This document shows positions 6,719 to 11,794 of a stretch of DNA of 11,794 nucleotides, piece after piece. A program made the translations under genes and the position numbers. Each line of letters begins with the position of its first letter. Position 1 is the first letter of the stretch. The DNA is taken from contig JAXHST010000015.1 of the NCBI GenBank assembly GCA_034190325.1, forward strand, positions 1 to 11,794, written 5' to 3'. This DNA comes from UBA287 sp034190325. Its GTDB lineage: Archaea > Thermoplasmatota > UBA186 > UBA287. The notes below the pieces were generated by a model. That model saw only the letters and a program-made list of their open reading frames with translations, was not told the origin of the DNA and searched no databases.

Positions 6719-6822
6719 TCTAGCGGCTAGGATAGAGGCCCTCCAAGCCTCTTGCCCGGGTTCAAAACAGCCCTTTCGCAGAAAGCGCTGTGCGGAAAGG
6801 TGTGGAAATCCCGGCGCCCGCA
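6709..6822 (+). tRNA. tRNA-Gly (anticodon UCC) with a 42-nt intron in the T-loop
   Basis: The fold is complete once bases 6767-6808 are removed, giving 72 nt. Acceptor stem GCGGGCG/CGCCCGC with A73; T8 G9; D-stem ATCT/GGAT around an 8-nt loop with the GG pair; A26; anticodon stem GAGGC/GCCTC with loop CCTCCAA, so anticodon TCC at 6742-6744 (Gly, GGA codons); 4-nt variable loop; T-stem CCGGG/CCCGG with T-loop TTCAAAT. CCA is not encoded. The intron lies between positions 59 and 60, and its ends form a bulge-helix-bulge: T-loop TTCA pairs with TGGA (6803-6806), flanked by 3-nt bulges AA^A and AA^T. Adjacent A's allow nearby cut choices giving the same mature tRNA. Position 33 is C instead of the nearly universal U. 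The 5' ten bases overlap the end of osmC; an own promoter lies upstream. Confidence 0.9.
6767..6808 (+). other. Noncanonical tRNA intron (position 59/60)
   Basis: The intron folds on itself: CAGCCCTTTCGCA (6768-6780) pairs with TGCGGAAAGGTG (6791-6802), allowing single-base bulges, around a 10-nt loop. This stacks on the 4-bp central helix of the bulge-helix-bulge and would be cut by the archaeal tRNA splicing endonuclease. Introns outside position 37/38 generally need the heteromeric or broad-specificity form of that enzyme, which is known from the family and not visible here. Confidence 0.8.
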
Positions 6823-6859
6823 CTAGCCTATAAAATAAAATCAATAGTAAGGAAGCACA

Positions 6860-6871
6860 TTTTTATCTTTT
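6860..6871 (+). terminator. T-rich run after tRNA-Gly, possible terminator
   Basis: A run of T interrupted by A and C (TTTTTATCTTTT) follows the tRNA by about 38 nt. Archaeal RNA polymerase commonly stops at such oligo-T tracts without needing a hairpin. Confidence 0.35.
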
Positions 6872-6935
6872 GGCCCTAACTTAAAACTGTAGCGGAGATT
6901 GGCCAGATCGTTCCTGCGCGGATAGCGAAAAAGGG

Positions 6936-6969
6936 CTGCTTTTCAAACCAGATGTCTTCCGAAAAGCAG
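6936..6969. other. Perfect 9-bp inverted repeat (hairpin)
   Basis: CTGCTTTTC at 6936-6944 is exactly complementary to GAAAAGCAG at 6961-6969, with a 16-nt loop. It lies in the middle of the gene-free stretch and not beside a T-run, so it does not look like a terminator. It could be part of a structured RNA; no known RNA family is recognised. Confidence 0.5.
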
Positions 6970-7151
6970 AAGATCGATAACTTTTCACAGATAAACCTTG
7001 CCCCGATCCTTTATATGTAGGCCTGTTGACCCGGGAAGAGCGTAAGGCAAAGATCTCGAAAAGCTTACTATCAATCTGGACTCTTTAAGAACACTATAGT
7101 CAGCGCAGTTTAAGATTAGATCGCTTCGCCCATTAGCTAAATGCCAGGCTG

Positions 7152-7163
7152 TTTTTTATTTTT
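7152..7163 (+). terminator. T-rich run, possible terminator
   Basis: Six T, one A, then five T end the gene-free stretch about 70 nt before the alkaline phosphatase gene. If a transcript arises from the TATA-like sequence at 7010-7016, this is where it would be expected to stop. Confidence 0.35.
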
Positions 7164-7202
7164 CATAGATCTTCTAAATGAGAGCAATATAGAGTATATA
7201 GA

Positions 7203-7215
7203 AAAAGGTATATTC
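7203..7215 (+). promoter_or_regulatory. BRE/TATA promoter of the alkaline phosphatase gene
   Basis: AAAAAGGTATATT is centred so that the TATA part lies about 24-25 nt before the ATG at 7236, predicting a leaderless mRNA. It is the same AAAAAGGTATAT string found upstream of ftsZ. A second AT-rich box (TATATAG, 7195-7201) is slightly too far upstream. Confidence 0.65.
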
Positions 7216-7235
7216 CAACACTACTCATTCCTCTT

Positions 7236-8564
7236 ATGAAAAGCGTAATCGTGTTTATTGCTGTGCTTCTTGCGCTCTCCTTTGTCACTGTGAGAGCAGA
7301 GAGCTCAGAACCGAAAAACGTGATATTTATGATAGGAGATGGTATGGGGGTTAACCATATCACCCTTACACGCACTGTTGACGGTGAGCTGAATATGGAT
7401 AAGTTCCCTTACGGCGGGATCGTGACAACCCATTCTATGAATAGTCTGATAACAGACTCTGCAGCAGCTGGAACAGCTTTAGCAACAGGTTATAAAACAA
7501 ACAACGGGATCATAAGCCAGACGCCAGATGGAAAAAAGCTGAAGACATCGCTTGAGACAGCAAAAGAAGCTGGAAAAAGCACCGGGCTCGTCACAACAAC
7601 AAGGATAACCCATGCGACACCTGCGGTTTTTGCCACACACATAGATGACAGAGACAAAGAGAATGAGATTGCAGAGCAGCTGTTAATGGCAGGAGTTGAT
7701 GTGCTTTTGGGTGGTGGGCTAAGGCATTTTCTTCCTGCTGGTGAGGGCAAGAGAGAGGACAGCCTCAATCTTGTTTCCGAGTTCATAAATGCAGGTTATA
7801 CCTTTGTTGATGATAGAGAAGGGCTTTTTGCTGCAGAGAGCTCTCCTTTACTCGGACTTTTCACCATGAGCCACATGAGCTATGAGCTGGATAGAGAGGA
7901 AGAAGAGCCTAGCGTAGCAGAGATGACAGAAAAGGCGATAGAGCTGCTTAGCAGAAATGAGGAGGGTTTCTTCCTGATGGTTGAGGGTGGCAGAATAGAC
8001 CATGCAGCGCATGCAAATGATGCTGCGAGCGTGGTTGCTGATACTATAGCCTTTGATGATGCTGTAGGGAAAGCACTGGATTTTGCCAGAGAAGATGGAG
8101 AAACGCTCGTTGTTGTAACCGCCGATCATTCAACCGGAGGCTTAACCCTGGGTAGCGGTGCAGAGCAGTGGTATAACTATGAGCCTTTAAAGGACATAAG
8201 CACATCCTTTGAGAGCTTTGCTCCCTTACTCAACGGGCAAAACACAGGAGAGCTGTTTGAGATCTATTTCGGGATAAGCCCGGGAGAAGAGGAGATAAAG
8301 AGGATAGATGAGGCTGTGAAAACAGAAGATCTATACGCCATAGAGGATTCTATAGCTCATGTTGTTAGCGCAAGAACGAATATAGTATTCACAACAACCC
8401 AGCACGATGGGGGAGCTGTGCCCATCTTTGCCTATGGGGCTGGAGCTGAAAGCTTCAGCGGGTTTATGGACAACACGGATGTCGGTGCAGGAATAAAAGA
8501 GATGGCTGTGCACGGGGAAGAAAAAGGTATAATCAATAGGGTGCTGGATAGGATAAGGGGGTAG
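7236..8564 (+). CDS. phoA: Secreted alkaline phosphatase (PhoA family)
   Basis: Exported metalloenzyme that releases inorganic phosphate from phosphomonoesters outside the cell. The 442-residue product starts with a signal peptide (hydrophobic 4-19, likely cut after VRA at 21). Active-site parts in order: Asp35 (GDGMG); Ser75 nucleophile in TDSAAAGTALATG (73-85); Thr128 in ITHATPA (124-130); Arg139, probably the phosphate-binding Arg; Glu250, Asp255 and His259 (VEGGRIDHAAHAND); Asp297-His298 (TADHSTGG); His390 (QHDGGAVP). The complete Zn/Zn/Mg-type ligand set is therefore present. At the sites matching E. coli Asp153 and Lys328 it has His126 and His256, the His/His variant seen in animal and some thermophile enzymes. 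The length is that of bacterial PhoA. The gene appears monocistronic and stands tail-to-tail with lhr (4 nt). No Pho-type operator is recognised. Confidence 0.94.
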   Translation: MKSVIVFIAVLLALSFVTVRAESSEPKNVIFMIGDGMGVNHITLTRTVDGELNMDKFPYGGIVTTHSMNSLITDSAAAGTALATGYKTNNGIISQTPDGKKLKTSLETAKEAGKSTGLVTTTRITHATPAVFATHIDDRDKENEIAEQLLMAGVDVLLGGGLRHFLPAGEGKREDSLNLVSEFINAGYTFVDDREGLFAAESSPLLGLFTMSHMSYELDREEEEPSVAEMTEKAIELLSRNEEGFFLMVEGGRIDHAAHANDAASVVADTIAFDDAVGKALDFAREDGETLVVVTADHSTGGLTLGSGAEQWYNYEPLKDISTSFESFAPLLNGQNTGELFEIYFGISPGEEEIKRIDEAVKTEDLYAIEDSIAHVVSARTNIVFTTTQHDGGAVPIFAYGAGAESFSGFMDNTDVGAGIKEMAVHGEEKGIINRVLDRIRG

Positions 8565-8568
8565 CGGA

Positions 8569-11100
8569 TCAGGACGTTGAGATCCTCTCCAATAAAGCCC
8601 TGTGCATCTCTAAGAGCCTCTCTTTCCTATCTTTCATCAATATTATGTCAGGCTCCCCGAGCACGATAAGATTTTGAGCAAATGGAGAAGGTACAGCTGT
8701 TTCAATGAGCTCCCATTCCATCTCTTTCCTCTCCAGTCTCTCAACTATGCTCTTTGCTCTCTCAAGATCCATGAGATCATACCGTATTTCTCTGTGGGTC
8801 TCTTTTATAACAGGGAACTGGGGATCTATCTTCTCAACTACCCCCAGAAGCGTTTGTGCGCTTATCTGCTGTCTCCTCACAGAGAGCTTGTAACCCTTAT
8901 AGTTACGCAACACAAGGAAGCTTCTTGAAGCATTATGCCTGAAGCGCCGCTTCATCAGCTCGGTCTTTCTTATATTCTCCCTCAACAACTGCTCCATATT
9001 TATTTTATAGATCTCCTTAAAGACCGCATCAAAATCTATCTCATAATCCTTTGCAAAAATCAGGGCAAAACCATTATCGCTTATGGATAACATAACATCT
9101 GTGCGCAACGCTTTTGTTATAATGAAACCGAAGACCCTTGAGAGGCAGTCATTAATCCTTCTCCCGAAGAGAGCATGGAAGACTATAGCCCTTCTTCCTT
9201 TTGTGTCCTTTGTTCTCTCTATGATTATCCTTCTATGCGTCGGCATTCTCTTAACATAAGCCCATTGGAGAGATGTGTAGTCCCTCAGAGCCTTTTCAGA
9301 GTTTTTATCAACAGGCAAGGCTTTTGTCTCTATTTTTCTGCCCGCCTCCAGAGCTTCCTCAGCTCCCTCTCTGAACTTTCCAATCTCTATGGCAAGCTCA
9401 TAGCTGAGCGGGAGCATCTCTGAGAACCATGATGGTATTGTGGGGCTCTCATTCGGTCTCTCTTCAACATAGCAAGCCATTCCCCTTGCGTATTTAAACT
9501 CATAGGTTTTCCCTCCAAGCACAAAAACGTCCTTCTTTCTTAATCGCTCTAGGAACTCCTCCTCTATACTCCCTATGTATCTCTTCGGTTTCAGGGTGTA
9601 AACGCTCACCTTAACCTCATCAGGTATAGCCCCCAAATTTAAGTAATATATCACCCTTGTGTACTTTCCTCTTCTTCCAAACTCATTGCCCTCAAACCAT
9701 ATCTTACCGTAAACATTTCTATCTTCAAGGGATGCATAATGGCCAGCAAGGTAGTGCAGGAGAGATTCTAAATCCTCTCCCTTTAGATCCCTGTAGCAAT
9801 AGCTCCTTCTTATAACATTTAAAGCCTCATCGACGCTCCATTTCTTAGTTAGAGCCATGCCAACAACATGTTGCGCAAGTATGTCTAAGCAGTTCTCTAA
9901 CACTTTAAAAGAGTCCAGAAAATGCTCCTTTATGCATTTGAGCATTATGGCACATTCAACTATATCATCTCTATCCAGAGCTATTATAGCACCTTTAGCC
10001 CTATCCCTAACATTATGCCCGCTTCTACCCATGCGCTGTACACATCTCGTTACTGACTTAGGTGAGCCTATCTGTATAACATAGTCTATGTAGCCTATAT
10101 CTATGCCCAGTTCAAGGCTTGTTGAGCAGACAACAGCCTTCAGCTTTCCTTCCTTAAGCCGTTCCTCAACATCCCACCTGAGCTCTCGGGATAGAGAGCC
10201 GTGGTGCGCTGCAATAGCGCCTTCCTCAAATCTGCTTGCAAGGTTGTGCACAACTCTTTCTGTTCCGCTTCTTGTATTTGTGAATATTAGCGTTGTCCTG
10301 TGCTTCTTTATCTTATCCGCTAGAACTGAATACATCTTTTTGTTCAGAGCTTCAGCGTCCGTCCCTATTATATCATCCGTCGGGCAGAGAAGCTTCAGCT
10401 CAAAGGGCTTGAACCATGAGACATCAACTATTGTGCAGGCTCTATCGGTGCCCACCAGAAACCTGGCTGCTTCTTCAAGCGGGTGCAGTGTTGCCCCCAA
10501 ACCTATCCGGATAAAATCCTTTCCGGTTATATCGCAGAGGCGTTCCAAGCTCAGAGAAAGGTGCACACCCCTCTTGCTCCCTGCAAGCTCGTGGAGCTCA
10601 TCAACCACAACCCATTTTATATCACTAAATTTCTTTATGAACTTGCCGCTGTTAAGTATGATGGCAAGGCTTTCTGGTGTTGTTATCAATATGTGCGGCG
10701 GTTTTCTGAGCTGTTTCTGTTTTTCGTTTGCACTCATATCCCCTGTTCTTACAGCTACCCTTATTCTATCATCAAGCCCCAGCTCTCTGAGCGGTTCTAT
10801 GAGATTCCTGTATATATCATTGTCCAGAGCTCTCAACGGGCTGATATAGACACAGTAAACCATGTCCTCGAGGTCCATGGAAGAGAGTTCACTTATTATC
10901 GCTGCAAATGCCGATAGCGTTTTGCCGGAGCCTGTGGGTGCAGTTATCAGAACGTTTTTGCCTTTAGATATCAGTTTGAAAGAGTAGCGCTGCGGTGGTG
11001 TGAGATCCCCGAATTTTTTGACAAACCATTCCCTCACCGCAGGGCTGAGAGCCTGCAGGGATGCTTCTTTACTATAAGCCCTTTTTGCGAATTGAATCAT
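8569..11100 (-). CDS. lhr: Lhr-type ATP-dependent helicase (superfamily 2)
   Basis: Large helicase-related protein of the archaeal Lhr (aLhr) group, a 3'-5' DNA or RNA/DNA-hybrid translocase linked to DNA repair. The 843-residue product matches the archaeal length. Motifs in order: Q-like LTPPQ (33-37), Walker A APTGSGKT (54-61), SPLRAL (87-92), TPES (141-144), Walker B VVVDELHEL (164-172), motif III GLGATL (200-205), FTNTRSG (273-279), AHHGSLSRE (298-306), STSLELGIDIG (326-336) and motif VI QRMGRSGH (355-362). The remaining 480 residues are the winged-helix and Lhr-core region. Motif III has Gly where most relatives have Ser (SAT); the rest is standard. The ATG at 11100 is preceded by a weak TATA-like stretch at 11124-11136. 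Upstream lies decayed sequence, so the gene is probably transcribed alone. Confidence 0.94.
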   Translation of the reverse strand: MIQFAKRAYSKEASLQALSPAVREWFVKKFGDLTPPQRYSFKLISKGKNVLITAPTGSGKTLSAFAAIISELSSMDLEDMVYCVYISPLRALDNDIYRNLIEPLRELGLDDRIRVAVRTGDMSANEKQKQLRKPPHILITTPESLAIILNSGKFIKKFSDIKWVVVDELHELAGSKRGVHLSLSLERLCDITGKDFIRIGLGATLHPLEEAARFLVGTDRACTIVDVSWFKPFELKLLCPTDDIIGTDAEALNKKMYSVLADKIKKHRTTLIFTNTRSGTERVVHNLASRFEEGAIAAHHGSLSRELRWDVEERLKEGKLKAVVCSTSLELGIDIGYIDYVIQIGSPKSVTRCVQRMGRSGHNVRDRAKGAIIALDRDDIVECAIMLKCIKEHFLDSFKVLENCLDILAQHVVGMALTKKWSVDEALNVIRRSYCYRDLKGEDLESLLHYLAGHYASLEDRNVYGKIWFEGNEFGRRGKYTRVIYYLNLGAIPDEVKVSVYTLKPKRYIGSIEEEFLERLRKKDVFVLGGKTYEFKYARGMACYVEERPNESPTIPSWFSEMLPLSYELAIEIGKFREGAEEALEAGRKIETKALPVDKNSEKALRDYTSLQWAYVKRMPTHRRIIIERTKDTKGRRAIVFHALFGRRINDCLSRVFGFIITKALRTDVMLSISDNGFALIFAKDYEIDFDAVFKEIYKINMEQLLRENIRKTELMKRRFRHNASRSFLVLRNYKGYKLSVRRQQISAQTLLGVVEKIDPQFPVIKETHREIRYDLMDLERAKSIVERLERKEMEWELIETAVPSPFAQNLIVLGEPDIILMKDRKERLLEMHRALLERISTS

Positions 11101-11123
11101 GCTCTGAGGTATAGGGGAGTAGG

Positions 11124-11136
11124 GTTATTAGTTTAG
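11124..11136 (-). promoter_or_regulatory. Possible TATA-like box of lhr
   Basis: On the minus strand this AT-rich stretch reads CTAAACTAATAAC and is centred about 30 nt before the lhr ATG. It is the best-placed candidate, but a weak match. Confidence 0.25.
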
Positions 11137-11172
11137 CGCTTTTTATGAGGCTCTTGAGATCATAGAGCAAGC

Positions 11173-11663
11173 TCAGAGGTTATGGATCCTACAGCCAGGA
11201 GTAGATAGGATCGCTTCAGGGCTTATAAGGACCACATCGCTCTGCTGCCCTATGAGCCCGCTTCCCGTAAATAACTTCAGGATCTCTGGTTTATCCTCTT
11301 CAGGGAAAGGAAAACAAGAGTAAATGTATTTGTATTTATTCCCTGCGTGAGCTGAAAAAATCTTAAGCCCTTTTTAGCACAGAAGGCAAAGCAAGAGCTA
11401 TGTCACTTTTTCTAACCGTTATAACGCACAGATCTGAGCGCATCTCCAGAACTGTAGAGCTAAGAACTGTTCTTGCGCTTTCCTCTATGATCTCCCTTTC
11501 TTTTTTTAAGCTCTCTGAAAGTCTCAGGAGAGCCATCTTTATAGCGTTCTGAGAACCGCACACGGTCTTTCTCTCGATCATTCTTGCTAAAGCGCTGTAG
11601 TTTACTATGCCTGATAGGATGGCTCCTTTGATCAAGGGATCAAGAGAACAGATCCTCTAGCAC
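11173..11663 (-). pseudogene. Decayed gene split over three reading frames
   Basis: Three consecutive minus-strand fragments in different frames read as one protein. Fragment 1 (GTG at 11661-11663, VLEDLFS) runs into fragment 2 (11363-11659) near 11645, joining as VLEDLF-LDPLIKG if one base is removed. Fragment 2 joins fragment 3 (11173-11373) at the A-run complementary to TTTTT at 11371-11375: dropping one A gives SVLKGLKIFSAHAG. Fragment 3 continues with YIYSCFPFPEEDKPEILK and VVLISPEAILSTPG before a TGA. A further protein-like frame (11072-11179, with LKSLIKSAKLITLL) overlaps the lhr start. The whole would be about 170 residues. GIVNYSALAR recalls a small archaeal family that I think is linked to ACT-type regulators, but this is a weak recollection. 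Sequencing error is possible, although the other 11 kb reads without frameshifts. Confidence 0.6.
11363..11635 (-). CDS. Longest intact fragment of the decayed gene (90 residues)
   Basis: This is the part most likely to be annotated as a hypothetical protein. From the TTG at 11635 it encodes a probable helix, the segment GIVNYSALARMIERK, a second helix with NAIKMALLRLSESLKK, and STVLEMRSDLCVITVRKSD, an alternating pattern like a beta-strand pair. No ATG or GTG and no correctly spaced ribosome binding site is present in frame; the frame is open upstream only to a TAG at 11657-11659. The missing start, and continuation of protein-like sequence in other frames on both sides, argue that it is not translated as a complete protein. 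Confidence 0.4.
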   Translation of the reverse strand: MIKGAILSGIVNYSALARMIERKTVCGSQNAIKMALLRLSESLKKEREIIEESARTVLSSTVLEMRSDLCVITVRKSDIALALPSVLKRA

Positions 11664-11673
11664 TCATTGATGC

Positions 11674-11794
11674 TCAGAGTAGCTCACTGATTACCTCTAT
11701 GAGATTTACTACTGCCTTTGGTGATAAGAGCTCCAGGCACAGAGATGCCGCTGGCTGAGCAATACCGAGCAAGGGCTCTGTTATGAAAGCTAAA
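11674..11794 (-). CDS. Possible C-terminal end of a gene running off the right edge
   Basis: A minus-strand frame open from the window edge encodes 39 residues ending at a TGA (11674-11676), including TEPLLGIAQPAASL and LLSPKAVVNLIEVISELL, which looks like a genuine helical C-terminus. Its stop lies about 10 nt before the start of the decayed gene, so the two could have been an operon. A second minus frame, ending at 11684, is also open here, so the choice rests only on composition. The protein is not recognised. Confidence 0.35.
   Translation of the reverse strand, partial: LAFITEPLLGIAQPAASLCLELLSPKAVVNLIEVISELL

Larger units (their letters stand above)
6823..7203. other. Intergenic stretch with no intact gene: hairpin and coding-like fragments
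   Basis: No intact gene is visible. Two neighbouring plus-strand frames carry protein-like fragments without a start codon: 6880-7020 (46 codons, with VPARIAKKGC and SSEKQKIDNF) and 6981-7088 (35 codons, with LYVGLLTREERKAK). They overlap in different frames, as a frameshifted remnant would. The same stretch holds a perfect 9-bp hairpin and a TATA-like TTTATAT at 7010-7016, so a structured RNA is the alternative. Neither is proven. T-runs at both ends may be terminators. Confidence 0.35.

Noticed and set aside
6890..7100. Minus-strand frame of nearly 70 codons without a start, and the idea of a split tRNA half here
   Set aside because: The frame is Ser/Arg-rich and has no ATG or promoter. 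GCGGAGATTGG resembles a tRNA 5' half, but no matching acceptor strand or bulge-helix-bulge partner is present in the window.
10103..10849. 248-codon open frame antisense to lhr
   Set aside because: Ser/Leu-rich shadow of the helicase motif region; the helicase motifs on the minus strand explain the sequence.
1..11794. CRISPR arrays, insertion sequences, terminal inverted repeats or a defence-type gene cluster
   Set aside because: No regularly spaced repeats, transposase, integrase or nuclease genes were seen; the gene content is housekeeping and Lhr alone does not make a defence system.

Overview
The window comes from an archaeon with a compact genome, of moderate GC content by eye. The evidence is a euryarchaeal-type ftsZ followed directly by secE (Sec61 gamma), an Lhr-type helicase, a tRNA gene interrupted by an archaeal bulge-helix-bulge intron, no encoded CCA, and start codons that mostly lack a Shine-Dalgarno sequence but sit about 24-30 nt downstream of AT-rich TATA-like boxes (leaderless or nearly leaderless mRNAs). 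Arg codons AGA/AGG and Ile ATA are common. I cannot place it more precisely than Archaea, probably a euryarchaeal or DPANN-like lineage.

Layout, left to right. 1-165: edge and upstream region. 166-510 (+): small secreted beta-rich protein. 534-2213 (-): short-type alpha-glucan (glycogen/maltodextrin) phosphorylase. 2324-3313 (+): M24 (Xaa-Pro type) aminopeptidase, divergent from the phosphorylase. 3355-4425 and 4431-4652 (+): the ftsZ-secE pair. 4654-6258 (-): formate-tetrahydrofolate ligase, tail-to-tail with secE with 1 nt between them. 6311-6718 (+): OsmC-family protein, divergent from the ligase across a 52-nt gap holding one TATA element readable on both strands. 6709-6822 (+): tRNA-Gly(UCC), whose 5' end lies inside the osmC 3' end and whose T-loop carries a 42-nt intron. 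6823-7203: a roughly 380-nt stretch without an intact gene, with a strong hairpin and coding-like fragments. 7236-8564 (+): secreted alkaline phosphatase. 8569-11100 (-): Lhr helicase. 11101-11794: a decayed gene on the minus strand, with at least two single-base frame disruptions, and a possible C-terminal fragment running off the right edge.

The genes are mainly housekeeping: cell division and protein export (ftsZ-secE), glucan breakdown, C1-folate metabolism, peptide turnover, peroxide/thiol defence, phosphate release outside the cell, and nucleic acid remodelling. They do not form one pathway. I found no defence island, CRISPR array or insertion sequence, and no convincing new multigene system. 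The points most worth a second look are the tRNA-Gly locus (T-loop intron, overlap with osmC, internal promoter, C at position 33), the bidirectional TATA element, and the two regions of apparent gene decay.
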